Assembly (NCBI RefSeq): GCF_900188085.1
Contig: NZ_FZOU01000001.1
Coordinates: forward strand, 496,001-560,000
Direction: 5' to 3'
Length of the DNA: 64,000 nt
DNA from: Granulicella rosea
Lineage (GTDB): Bacteria; Acidobacteriota; Terriglobia; Terriglobales; Acidobacteriaceae
Below, one piece after another: positions 8,697 through 16,902 of the stretch (its first letter is position 1; each line of letters opens with the position of its first letter). The notes beneath the pieces are model-generated. The model had not been told where the DNA came from. It did no database searches and saw only the letters and a list, made by a program, of their open reading frames with translations. A program made the position numbers and the translations under genes.

Positions 8697-8802
8697 GGGT
8701 GCCCCATCCTTCGTTTTGTCTCATCGAACGAAGGGTGGGACGTACGAGGTCCGAGCAGCCTACGTCCCACCCTTTCGATGAAGCCGAAAGGATGGGGCAC
8801 CC
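8697..8802. repeat. Palindromic repeat with GGGTGCCCCATCC termini
   Basis: The ends GGGTGCCCCATCCTT and AAGGATGGGGCACCC are inverted, and an inner pair GAAGGGTGGGACGT / ACGTCCCACCCTTTCG is also inverted. This is the same two-tier architecture as the TGTCATCCTGAGCG family with unrelated sequence. It occurs once in this window, between the bamA terminator and the 3' end of the giant propeller gene. Confidence 0.8.
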
Positions 8803-8819
8803 GAGCATCTGTCACATCT

Positions 8820-11800
8820 TTACTGCACCACCAGCGTCAGCCCAACCATCTTCGTCACGCCCCCGCCGCTGCCCGAGACCACGAGGTTATACGTCCCCGA
8901 GGGAGTCGGCGTGGAGCCGCTGGGCAGGCTGGTCGCCGGTATCTTGCGCGCGTCGCCGCAGCCGGCCAGCGCCAGCAGCAGGCAGAGAGCAGCGAACCTG
9001 CGACGGCGGCGCGGCAGCAGGGCCAGCGGCAGCAGCAGCGCGAGCCACACCGCGCGGCGTCCCCAGGGCAGGGGCGCGGGCGAGGCCTTCGCGAGGCCGG
9101 TGCCGACGTTGACCGTGATCGTCGTCGTACCGCCCAGCGACGGCGCCGCCGGGCTGACCGCGCAGGCCGCATGAGCGGGCGCGCCGGTGCAGGTGAAGGC
9201 GACCGTGCCGGGCACTCCGGCGGCCGAGCTGAGCAGCAGCCCGTAGCTCGCGGTGGCGCCGCTGACCAGCGTCGCCGTGGTCGGCCCGTTCGGAGTCAGG
9301 CTGAAGTCGATGCCGATGCCCGCGAGCGCGAGGCTCTGCGGCGAGCTGGCGGCCGAGTCCGTAAAGGTGAGCGTGCCCGTACGCGGTCCCGCGACGGTGG
9401 GGGAGAACGCTACCTGCAGGGCGCAGGCGGCGCCGGCGGCGAGCGAGCTGCCGCAGGTGCTGGCCGAAGACACGAAGTCGCCCGTCACCGCCACGCCGGA
9501 GATCGCGAGCGCGACCCCGCCGTTATTCGTCAGGGTAACGGTCTGGACGGCGGAGGTCTGGCCGACGGGCGTATTCGCGAACGTCAGGCCGGAGACGGGC
9601 GAGAGCGATACCCCGGCCGGCGCAAGGCCCGCGCCCGAGAGCGCGACGCTCTGGCTGCGGAACTGGTCCGCGACGGTGAGCACGCCTGTCTGCGCCCCGA
9701 CCGACTTCGGCACGAACGACACCGCGATGACGCACGTGGAGTGCGCGTTCAGCGAGGCGCCGCAGCCGTTGACGGCGGTGAAGTCTCCGCTGGCGATGGA
9801 CGCGGCGATGAGCGTCAGGGCGACGTCCCCGGAGTTGGTGAGGGTGACCTGCTGGGCGGCGCTGGCGGTGTTCAACACCTGCGGGGCAAAGCTGAGGCTG
9901 AGCGGCGCGAGAGCGTCCGTGGCCGGGGCTGTGCCCGTGCCGGTGAGGCTGGCGGTCTGGGTTCCGACGTCGTCGACGACGGTGAGCGTGCCCGTCCGAA
10001 CGCCCGAGGCGCTGGGAGCGAAGACGATGGACACGGTGCAGCCGGTTCCCGCGGCGAGCGTCGCACCACAGGTGTTCGCTGTGATGACGAAGTCCCCGCT
10101 GATTGCGATGCTGGCGATCGCGGAGGCCACGCCGCCGGTGTTCGAGATGGCGATGTTCTGCACCGCACTCCTGGCTCCGACGATGGCGCTGGGGAAGCTG
10201 AGCGCAACCGGGGTAAGCACGACGGCGGCGGGTGTCTTACCAATCCCGTTGAGCGAGGCCGTCGCCTGGCCGCCCGCGACGTTGCCGTAGACGGTAAGCA
10301 CGCCGCTGCGCGCGCCCGTCGCCGACGGAAGAAAGACGACCTGCACGGTGCAGCTTGCTCCTGCCCCGATAGGGGCGGCGAGGCACGTGTTCGTCTGGTT
10401 AAAATCGCCGGTCGTCGTGACGCTCGATACCGTCAATGCTGCGTTTCCTGAATTTGTAACCGTGACGGTCTGCGCTGCGCTGGCCGTGCCGACCGGCTCC
10501 GTCGCGAAGGTGAGCGCGGTGGGCGAGAGCGTCATGGCCGGGGCCGCGGGGCTGATGGCGGTGACCAGCGGGATCTGCCAGATGCCGCGCCCGTAGGTGG
10601 CGGCGCGAAGCTCGCCGGTGCGGCCGTCGCCGGTGGGCATGGCGACGGCGGCGGCGAGCCCCACGACCGGCGCGTTCGGCAGGCCGGTCCCGTAGATGCT
10701 CCAGCAGTTGGCCGAAGCGCAGCTCGTGACCGCGGACGTGACGTAGAGCCCGGTGTCGAGCGCGACATAGAGCGTGTTCGCGTCGTTCGGGTCGACCACG
10801 ACGGCATTCGCCGGGGCGTTCGGCAGGTTGCTGGAGATGTTCAGCCAGTGCGCGCCGCCGTCGGTCGAGCGGTAGAGATGCGGCGCGGAGACGCCGTTGC
10901 CCGCAAAGCCCATCACGGTCGCGTAGACGGTCTGGCCGGAGGGGTCATGCGCGTCCACGGTGACGGACGAGATGTCGAAGCCGCCGGGGTTGAAGACGCC
11001 AGCGTCCGCCGCATCGTTCGTGACGGTGGACTTGGCGAGATCGGTCCAGACGGTGCTGCTGGTGGCCGTGCCCCCGGCGAAGGTCGCGAAGAGGTGGCCG
11101 CCGAAGCTCGTGTTTCCGCCGTCGTCCGTGCCTGCCAGCCCGGCGTAGAGGACCTGCGAGCCGGCGTTCTGGATCGCCGTCGCGGAGCTGACCGGGCCGC
11201 CGGCGGCGAGCGAACGCACCACCGGGGAGCTGCTGGCGCAGGCCGTCGCAGCCGGCGCGCCGAAGGGTGCGCCGAGGAGGTCGAGCGAGGACCAGCCCGC
11301 GCCAGTCGCCGCGCCGCGCCACGCCCGGCAGGTGCCGATCAGGACGGACGAGGTCAAGGCCGGGTCGAGCAGCCACGGCGCGTCGATCTCGGAGAGGTCG
11401 TTGGCCGTCTGGGTCGCGCCGATGGCTGGCAGGCCGGTGAAGTCGGACGCCGCGCAGGCGCTGCCCTTCGCACAACGCCCGATGCTGACGCCGGCGGCGG
11501 TCGAGAGGTACCAGAGCGATGGATTGGCTGGGTCGATCGCGACGGCGCCGCCCTCGCCCACCGCAAGCTGCGGCCATACCGTGGCAGTGGAGGCCGCGGT
11601 TCCGTTCGCCCCCAGCCCCGCGAGCAGCAGCGTCGGGTCGACGGGGTTCTGGGCGAAGCTGACCACCTCCGCCAGCGAGCCCAGGCCGCCGTTGAGGTTC
11701 TGGAAGTGGTTCGCGTCGTCGGCCGAGCAGGGCGCCTGTAGCTGGCCGACCCCATCGGTCGAACGCCACAGGCCGCCGTCGTTCGCAAGATACACGAGCC

Positions 11801-13262
11801 CGCTGGCGAGCCCGGCCACCGCGTGCTGCGCGGGCGCGACCTTCGCCGGGGCCGCGCAGCCGTTCAGCGCGTTGGTTGTGTTGCGCTGCACGCAGCCTGC
11901 GGCGATCGAGCATCGGAAGAGGTCGATGGTGCCGGTAAACAAGAGCGTGTCCGAGGCGGACGGGATGGCCGCGAGCGTGAGGTCGTAGTCCGCCTGCGCG
12001 ATGACGGTGCTGCCGCTTCCCTGCTCGAGCGCGGCGGACGGGAGCTGCGTGGCGAACTGGATCGGGCTGGTCGCGCAGGCGGCGCCCGTGGCGGCGCAGA
12101 CATCCTGCCAAAGCCCCTGATCCTTGTTCGTGTTGTCCACCGACAGGGCGAAGGTGTCGCCCGTGACCGGCTGCACCGCCAGCGCGGCGCGGAAGAGCGG
12201 GCAGGACGAGCTGCCGAGGCCGCCCGCGTTGGTCGGGCAGGCGGCGAGCGTCAGTCCGGCGCCGGGCTGATGCGCGAGCCGCGTCCACGTCGCGCCGTCG
12301 ACCGACTCGTAGAAGCCGTGGTAGCGGATCGCCGCGTAGAAGCGCTGCCGCAGCGGATTCCACACGACCGCCGTGGCCGCATTGCCGCCCTGATTCTGGC
12401 CTGCGAGCTGCGGCGTCTGCACGATCTGCGAACCATCCTCAACCGTCGCCATCTGCCAGGTCACGCCCGCGTCGGACGAGTAGTAGAGGCCCTTGACGCT
12501 GTTGGTGAGGTCGGCGGCGTTGACGATATCGCCCTCCGCCGCCTGCGAGAGAGCCGCGACGACCAGCGACGGCGTCGCCGACGAGAAGGCAAAGCCCGCG
12601 AAGCTGAGGCCGACGAAGCTGTGGTTGCCGGCGACGCCGTCGTGCGAGCCCTGGATGAGCGTCCAGGTCACGCCACCGTCAACCGACCGCAGCAGGCCGC
12701 CGCCGTAGTAGGAGTCGGTCGCGTCGTTGGGATCGCCCGTGCCGGCGAGCAGCACGCCGTTCGCGATCCCCAAGGCGCCGATGCTGAGCGACGGAATGGC
12801 GCTCGCGCCCGCGTTGGCGCTGAAGACGGGCAGCACATCCGTCAGCGGGGTAAAGACGATCGAGGCCGCGGGTCCCGCCGCATTGGTGGACTTCCAGACG
12901 CCGCCGCCAGTCGTACCCAGGTAGACGGTGTTGCCGGTGGCGTCGGCCGGGTCGATCGCGACCGACGTGACGCGGCCCGTGACGCTCCCGTAGCTGGCGG
13001 TCGCGACCTGCGCGGGGCCGACGCTGGTCCAGGCTGCGGTGAGGCTGGCGGCGCGGGGTTGCGCGGCCATGGCGAGGTGCTCGCGACGGGCTGCCTGCAA
13101 CGCCTGTGCGGGATTGGCGCGGCCGTGGAGAAAACGGCTCGTGCGCTGGCGCTGGTCGGGCTGCTGGGCGTGCGCCTTGCATACGCAAAGGAGCGCCAGC
13201 AGGCAGCCGAAGGCACGGCGGCGAAGGATGCTCGAAGGCCGCGAGATTTGAGACATGTTCAC
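8820..13262 (-). CDS. Giant secreted protein: BNR/sortilin-type propeller, four Hydin-like Ig repeats, membrane hairpin, lipobox-like C-terminal module
   Basis: 1480 residues. A signal peptide (…FGCLLALLCVCKAHAQ) leads into a ~800-residue propeller region with repeated sialidase/BNR-type blocks such as STDGGAHWLNISSNLP and SVDGGVTWTLIQGS. Four ~100-residue choice-of-anchor-D (ASPM/SPD-2/Hydin) Ig repeats follow, each with two conserved Cys (for example TFATEPVGTASAAQTVTV and GAGASCTVQVVFLPSATG), then another Ig-like domain. Near the C-terminus a hydrophobic segment and Arg cluster (LLLPLALLPRRRRR) precede FAALCLLLALAGCGD and a final short strand-rich segment. Such proteins are abundant in acidobacterial secretomes; function is unknown, probably surface or extracellular binding. 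Single gene. Confidence 0.85.
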   Translation of the reverse strand: MNMSQISRPSSILRRRAFGCLLALLCVCKAHAQQPDQRQRTSRFLHGRANPAQALQAARREHLAMAAQPRAASLTAAWTSVGPAQVATASYGSVTGRVTSVAIDPADATGNTVYLGTTGGGVWKSTNAAGPAASIVFTPLTDVLPVFSANAGASAIPSLSIGALGIANGVLLAGTGDPNDATDSYYGGGLLRSVDGGVTWTLIQGSHDGVAGNHSFVGLSFAGFAFSSATPSLVVAALSQAAEGDIVNAADLTNSVKGLYYSSDAGVTWQMATVEDGSQIVQTPQLAGQNQGGNAATAVVWNPLRQRFYAAIRYHGFYESVDGATWTRLAHQPGAGLTLAACPTNAGGLGSSSCPLFRAALAVQPVTGDTFALSVDNTNKDQGLWQDVCAATGAACATSPIQFATQLPSAALEQGSGSTVIAQADYDLTLAAIPSASDTLLFTGTIDLFRCSIAAGCVQRNTTNALNGCAAPAKVAPAQHAVAGLASGLVYLANDGGLWRSTDGVGQLQAPCSADDANHFQNLNGGLGSLAEVVSFAQNPVDPTLLLAGLGANGTAASTATVWPQLAVGEGGAVAIDPANPSLWYLSTAAGVSIGRCAKGSACAASDFTGLPAIGATQTANDLSEIDAPWLLDPALTSSVLIGTCRAWRGAATGAGWSSLDLLGAPFGAPAATACASSSPVVRSLAAGGPVSSATAIQNAGSQVLYAGLAGTDDGGNTSFGGHLFATFAGGTATSSTVWTDLAKSTVTNDAADAGVFNPGGFDISSVTVDAHDPSGQTVYATVMGFAGNGVSAPHLYRSTDGGAHWLNISSNLPNAPANAVVVDPNDANTLYVALDTGLYVTSAVTSCASANCWSIYGTGLPNAPVVGLAAAVAMPTGDGRTGELRAATYGRGIWQIPLVTAISPAAPAMTLSPTALTFATEPVGTASAAQTVTVTNSGNAALTVSSVTTTGDFNQTNTCLAAPIGAGASCTVQVVFLPSATGARSGVLTVYGNVAGGQATASLNGIGKTPAAVVLTPVALSFPSAIVGARSAVQNIAISNTGGVASAIASIAISGDFVITANTCGATLAAGTGCTVSIVFAPSASGVRTGTLTVVDDVGTQTASLTGTGTAPATDALAPLSLSFAPQVLNTASAAQQVTLTNSGDVALTLIAASIASGDFTAVNGCGASLNAHSTCVIAVSFVPKSVGAQTGVLTVADQFRSQSVALSGAGLAPAGVSLSPVSGLTFANTPVGQTSAVQTVTLTNNGGVALAISGVAVTGDFVSSASTCGSSLAAGAACALQVAFSPTVAGPRTGTLTFTDSAASSPQSLALAGIGIDFSLTPNGPTTATLVSGATASYGLLLSSAAGVPGTVAFTCTGAPAHAACAVSPAAPSLGGTTTITVNVGTGLAKASPAPLPWGRRAVWLALLLPLALLPRRRRRFAALCLLLALAGCGDARKIPATSLPSGSTPTPSGTYNLVVSGSGGGVTKMVGLTLVVQ

Positions 13263-13355
13263 ACGATCCTGCCGGGGTCGCGGGCGAGAGTCAACTATCT
13301 TTTTCTAATTGCTTGATCGGCTGGGGTAGGTGGGGAGTTGAATGTGCTTTTTTGT

Positions 13356-13436
13356 TGTCATTCCTGAAGGGAATCTGCTGTTGCACTTGCTTTTGTTGGT
13401 TCCCCTTTTGTTTGTCATTCCCGTAGGGAATCTGCT
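13356..13436. repeat. Two copies of the GGGAATCTGCT repeat, left flank of the GIY-YIG gene
   Basis: TGTCATTCCTGAAGGGAATC followed by TGCT at 13356-13379, and a copy with CCCGTAGGG at 13413-13436, 57 bp apart. Each unit is itself a small palindrome (TTCC…GGAA). The second copy overlaps the 3' end of the GIY-YIG gene. The right flank carries the inverted orientation. Confidence 0.85.
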
Positions 13437-13744
13437 TTTCGTTCTTCGTGCGTGAGAAACGGCTCCGCCAGATCCTCCCAGGTAGGATTCTCCGCCTCGA
13501 TCAACGCAATCTTCTGAGCCCGAGTCCAGCCCTTCAGCTCTGTCTCACGCGCGATAGCGTTATTCACATACTTATAGAACTCAAAGTAGACCAGACGATC
13601 AATGTTGTAGCGCGCAGTGTGAGTACCGGGTATCGCTTTGCGGTGCGTGGTCACCCGACCGGCTAGATTGTTCGTCATTCCGACATACAGGTTTCGCGAC
13701 CGGCTGGCCAGGATGTAGACCCAGAAACGATACTCGCGCCGCAT
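13415..13744 (-). CDS. Small GIY-YIG endonuclease-domain protein lying between inverted repeat arrays
   Basis: 109 residues from MRREYRFW. It has the GIY-YIG core: VYIL (residues 9-12) and LYVG (19-22), the catalytic Arg at ~30 (GRV), and the catalytic Glu at ~67 in AIARETELKGW, followed by the TRAQKIALIEAENPTWEDL helix of the UvrC-N/YhbQ-like single-domain group. The domain nicks or cleaves DNA through one metal ion. The last eight residues, KADSLRE plus the stop, come from the AGCAGATTCCC repeat unit; the paralogue at 16421 ends at HEER. The gene sits between inverted repeat arrays like a cargo gene. Function in the cell is unknown. Confidence 0.85.
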   Translation of the reverse strand: MRREYRFWVYILASRSRNLYVGMTNNLAGRVTTHRKAIPGTHTARYNIDRLVYFEFYKYVNNAIARETELKGWTRAQKIALIEAENPTWEDLAEPFLTHEERKADSLRE

Positions 13745-13779
13745 GGGTGGCAGGATAGCAGCGCCGATACAAATACAAA

Positions 13780-13929
13780 AGCAGATTCCCTTCGGGAATG
13801 ACAAACAAAAGGGCAACGGCAAAAGCGAAGGCAACAACAAAAGCAGATTCCCTTCGGGAATGACAAACAAAGGGGCAACGGCAACAGCAAAGGTAACAAC
13901 AGCAGCAGATTCCCTGCGGGAATAACAAA
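13780..13929. repeat. Tandem array of the AGCAGATTCCC repeat, right flank of the GIY-YIG gene
   Basis: Units begin at 13780, 13842 and 13904, an exact 62-bp period: AGCAGATTCCC…GGGAATGACA followed by a 38-bp A-rich segment (ACAAACAAAAGGGCAACGGC…). The third unit ends degenerate (GGGAATAACA) just before the sugar-dehydrogenase stop. The between-unit segments resemble each other, so this is a tandem repeat and not a CRISPR array. Orientation is inverted relative to 13356-13436. Confidence 0.88.
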
Positions 13930-13932
13930 AAG

Positions 13933-15291
13933 TCAGCAGCGGACGATCTTGCTCGACTCCAACCCGCGCGTGGCGTTGCGCGAGTCCACCACCAGCTTTG
14001 ACTGTCGGACGATATCGGCGTAGTCGTACGCGCTGTGGTCGGTCACGATCAGGACGCAGTCGTACCGCGCCAGATCGTCGAGCGGCGCGGACTCCATCCG
14101 CAGGTCGTAGTGGCGGCCCGAGCCGACCGTCGCGAAGAATGGGTCGTTGTAGCGAATCTCCGCGCCGACGCGACGCAGCAGGTCGATGATGACCAGCGCG
14201 GGCGACTCGCGCAGATCGTCCACGTCACGCTTGTAGGCGACGCCGAGGATGAGGATCTTTGCGCCCTTGATCGCCACACCGTTCCGTTCGAGCGCGCGCC
14301 GGGCGGTCTCGACCACATACCCCGGCATCGACTCGTTCACCTCGCCGGCGAGCTCGATGAACCGTGTCTCAAAGCCGAACTGCTTCGCCTTCCAGCTCAG
14401 GTAAAACGGGTCCACCGGGATGCAGTGGCCGCCGACGCCGGGGCCGGGATAGAACGGCTGGAAGCCGAAGGGCTTGGTCGCCGCCGCGCCAATCACCTCC
14501 CAGATATCGAGGCCGAGGTGCAGGCAGAGCTGCTTCATCTCGTTGACCAGCGCGATGTTCACACAGCGGTAGATGTTTTCGAGCAGCTTCGTCATCTCCG
14601 CCGCCGCGGTCGACGACATCGGCACCGTCCGATTGAAGACAGCCCCGTAGAGTGCGCAGGCGGCCTCGGTCGCGCGCGCGTCCACCCCGCCGACGACCTT
14701 GGGGATGTCGCGGCGCGGCGTGGTCATGTTGCCGGGGTCCTCGCGCTCGGGCGAAAAGGCGACCATGACGCCGTCGAGTTCATGGCCCTCGCCGCGCAGC
14801 ACCTTCGCGCCATGACGCTCGATCGTCGCGACGATGATCTCCTCCGTCGTGCCGGGGTAGGTGGTGGATTCGAGCACCACAAGCTGTCCGGCGCGCAGGT
14901 GCGGGGCCAGCGCCTCGATGGTCGCGACGACGAAGCTCATGTCCGGCGTGTGGTCCGGGTGCAGCGGCGTGGGAACGCAGATCAGCACCGCGTCCAGCTC
15001 GCGCGCGGCGGCAAAGTCCGTCGTCGCGCGAAAGCCCGCTGCCTGCGCGGCGAGCAGGTGTTCCGGCTCGATGCGGTGGATGTAGCTCTCGGCGCGGTTC
15101 AGCTTCGCGACCTTCTCCGGATCGATGTCGAAGCCGGTGATGGCGAAGCGCTCCTCGCTGAACAGCAGTGTCAGCGGCAGGCCGACGTAGCCCAGGCCGA
15201 CGATGCCGATCCGCGCGCTCCGATCGGCAATGCGCGCGGTCCACTCGGGCAGGGTTGGGGCGAGATTATTCAAGCGGCAGTCCTGCGTCAT
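13933..15291 (-). CDS. UDP-N-acetylglucosamine 6-dehydrogenase family (WbpA/TviB-like)
   Basis: 452 residues. Rossmann motif RIGIVGLGYVGLPLTLLFSE near residue 25, central helix ALVNEMKQLCLHLGLDIWEV, and catalytic Cys in GPGVGGHCIPVDPFYLSW. The C-terminal UDP-binding domain (KILILGVAYKRDVDDLRESP) is complete. These enzymes oxidise UDP-GlcNAc or UDP-Glc twice at C6 with NAD+ to the uronic acid. The ATG at 15291 overlaps the epimerase stop by 26 bases, so translation is probably coupled. Pairing with a WbpP/TviC-like epimerase suggests UDP-GalNAcA formation for a capsule or O-antigen (inference). A plain UDP-glucose dehydrogenase is less likely. Confidence 0.88.
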   Translation of the reverse strand: MTQDCRLNNLAPTLPEWTARIADRSARIGIVGLGYVGLPLTLLFSEERFAITGFDIDPEKVAKLNRAESYIHRIEPEHLLAAQAAGFRATTDFAAARELDAVLICVPTPLHPDHTPDMSFVVATIEALAPHLRAGQLVVLESTTYPGTTEEIIVATIERHGAKVLRGEGHELDGVMVAFSPEREDPGNMTTPRRDIPKVVGGVDARATEAACALYGAVFNRTVPMSSTAAAEMTKLLENIYRCVNIALVNEMKQLCLHLGLDIWEVIGAAATKPFGFQPFYPGPGVGGHCIPVDPFYLSWKAKQFGFETRFIELAGEVNESMPGYVVETARRALERNGVAIKGAKILILGVAYKRDVDDLRESPALVIIDLLRRVGAEIRYNDPFFATVGSGRHYDLRMESAPLDDLARYDCVLIVTDHSAYDYADIVRQSKLVVDSRNATRGLESSKIVRC

Positions 15292-16240
15292 GCAGCGTCT
15301 GCGGGTCCGTGCGATACCACGCGACCGTGCGGCGCAGGCCCTCTTCGAAGCCGACCCGCGGGTCGTAGCCGAAGGCCTCGCGCGCGGCGGAGATGTCGGC
15401 CAGCGAGTCGCGCACATCGCCCGCGCGCACCGGGCCATGCTGGGGCGGATGCGGCCAGCCGAGCTGTTCGGCGATGATCCGGTAGGTCTCGTTCAGGGTG
15501 TGGCGCTCGCCCGTGGCGACGTTGAAGACGCGGCCCGCGATCTTTTCCGCCGGAGCCGCTGCCGCCAGCAGGTTGGCCTGCACGGCGTTGTCGACGTAGG
15601 TGAAGTCGCGTCCCTGCTCGCCGTCGCCGAAGATCACGGGCTGCACACCCTGCATCATCTGCAGGATGAACTTGGCCATGATGCCGGAGTAAGGCGAATC
15701 GGGCACCTGACGCGGGCCGAAGATGTTGAAGTAGCGCAGGCAGACCGTCTCCATGCCGTAGACGCGCGCGTAGCTCTGCATGTAAAGCTCGCCAGCGAGC
15801 TTCTGCACCGGATACGGCGCGATGGGCTGCGGCGCCATCGTCTCGACGCGCGGAAAGCCGGGCTGATTGCCGTAGGCCGAAGAGCTGGCCGCATAGACCA
15901 CGCGCTTCACCCCCGCGGCGCGCGCGCCTTCGAGGAGATTGAAGGTCCCGTCGATGTTGGCTTCGTGGCTGGGGCGCGGCTCCTTCACCGACCGGGGCAC
16001 CGAAGGCAGCGCGGCCTGATGGAAGATCACATCCACGCCCTGGCAGACCTCGGCGACCGCATCCGCATTCCGCAGATCGACGTCGTGGAGATCGAGACAG
16101 TGCCCAAGACCGTTGAGGTTGCGCAGCCGGCCGGTGGAGAAGTTGTCCAGCCCGCGCACTCTGTCTCCACGTGCGACGAGGGCGTGGGCGAGGTGCGATC
16201 CGATGAAGCCTGCAATGCCGGTGATGAGGTAGGTGGTCAA
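15266..16240 (-). CDS. UDP-N-acetylglucosamine 4-epimerase family SDR (WbpP/TviC-like)
   Basis: 324 residues of extended-SDR fold: NAD motif TGIAGFIGSHL at the N-terminus, LDNFSTGRLRNL, SSS of the catalytic triad in YAASSSAYGNQPGFP, and YPVQK as YxxxK. The stretches HQAALPSVPRSV, GDVRDSLADIS and NVFNVATGER-type strand match the WbpP/TviC subgroup that epimerises C4 of N-acetylated UDP-sugars. It is the upstream partner of the dehydrogenase. Both are cytosolic sugar-nucleotide enzymes; no glycosyltransferase is adjacent, so the polymer is unknown. Confidence 0.87.
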   Translation of the reverse strand: MTTYLITGIAGFIGSHLAHALVARGDRVRGLDNFSTGRLRNLNGLGHCLDLHDVDLRNADAVAEVCQGVDVIFHQAALPSVPRSVKEPRPSHEANIDGTFNLLEGARAAGVKRVVYAASSSAYGNQPGFPRVETMAPQPIAPYPVQKLAGELYMQSYARVYGMETVCLRYFNIFGPRQVPDSPYSGIMAKFILQMMQGVQPVIFGDGEQGRDFTYVDNAVQANLLAAAAPAEKIAGRVFNVATGERHTLNETYRIIAEQLGWPHPPQHGPVRAGDVRDSLADISAAREAFGYDPRVGFEEGLRRTVAWYRTDPQTLHDAGLPLE

Positions 16241-16287
16241 TGTGTCCTATGGTTCAGGATAGCAAGTGAGGCGTTAAAGCAAAGGGA

Positions 16288-16383
16288 TGTCATCCTGAGC
16301 GGAGCGAAGGACCTGCGTCTCATATCTGCACGAACGCTTGTGCCGCTTCAAAACGCAGATCCTTCGCTTCGCTCAGGATGACA
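16288..16383. repeat. TGTCATCCTGAGCG-family repeat, copy C
   Basis: TGTCATCCTGAGCGGAGCG on the left and CGCTTCGCTCAGGATGACA on the right, with inner AAGGACCTGCGT and ACGCAGATCCTT. It lies directly downstream of the GIY-YIG pseudogene; copy D lies directly upstream of it. Confidence 0.9.
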
Positions 16384-16420
16384 CACGGTTTGGGCGGGGC
16401 GGGAGTGAGCCAAAGAAATA

Positions 16421-16726
16421 TCACCTCTCTTCGTGCATCTTCATCGGCTTGCCCCAGGCTTCGCTCAGGTCGTCCCATTTGGGATTCTGCTGCTCGATGA
16501 GCGCGATCTTCTTCGCTCTCGTCCAGCCCTTGATCTGTTTCTCGCGAGCGATTGCCGACTGCACCTCGGAATACCCTTCGAGATAGACGAGCCGGTTGCA
16601 GTGATACTGCTTCGAAAAGCCCTCGAAGATCCCGTTCTTGTGCTGCCACATTCTGATTTCTATCTGGCCGCTCATGCCGGTGTAGAGAGTGTGGCTACGG
16701 CTGCCGTGATGTAGGCGTAGTACATC
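16421..16726 (-). pseudogene. Frameshifted GIY-YIG nuclease gene, paralogue of 13415-13744
   Basis: Starting at the ATG ending at 16726 (preceded by AGGAG 5 bases upstream) the frame gives MYYAYITA and then stops. Resuming one base off at about 16703-16706 gives SRSHTLYTGMSGQ and an open frame to 16421 with AIAREKQIKGWTRAKKIAL and NPKWDDLSEAW, closely matching the intact gene. A single missing base therefore separates the GIY half-motif from the rest. The 84-residue remainder from 16675 could still be translated but would lack the first motif. Copies C and D of the palindromic repeat bracket it. A sequencing error cannot be excluded. Confidence 0.8.
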
Positions 16727-16769
16727 GTTCTCCTCTCATCTTGAAAATGCCTATCCTTACGAAAAAGCC

Positions 16770-16873
16770 TGTCATCCTGAGCGGAGCGAAGGACCTGCGT
16801 CTCGATCGAAGCTACACGGGCGTTCGTGGCATACCGAGCAAAACGCAGGTCCTTCGCTTCGCTCAGGATGACA
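16770..16873. repeat. TGTCATCCTGAGCG-family repeat, copy D
   Basis: Arms TGTCATCCTGAGCGGAGCG and CGCTTCGCTCAGGATGACA with inner GAAGGACCTGCGT / ACGCAGGTCCTTC. It fills the space between the GIY-YIG pseudogene start and the sulfatase-like gene stop. Confidence 0.9.
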
Positions 16874-16902
16874 GATATCGGTGAAGGTTCCTTGAGAAAA
16901 CC

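Noticed and set aside
13780-13929. CRISPR-like array (24-bp repeats, regular spacing)
   Set aside because: The between-repeat segments are similar to each other, there are only three units, the repeat is palindromic and dispersed elsewhere nearby, and no cas gene is present.
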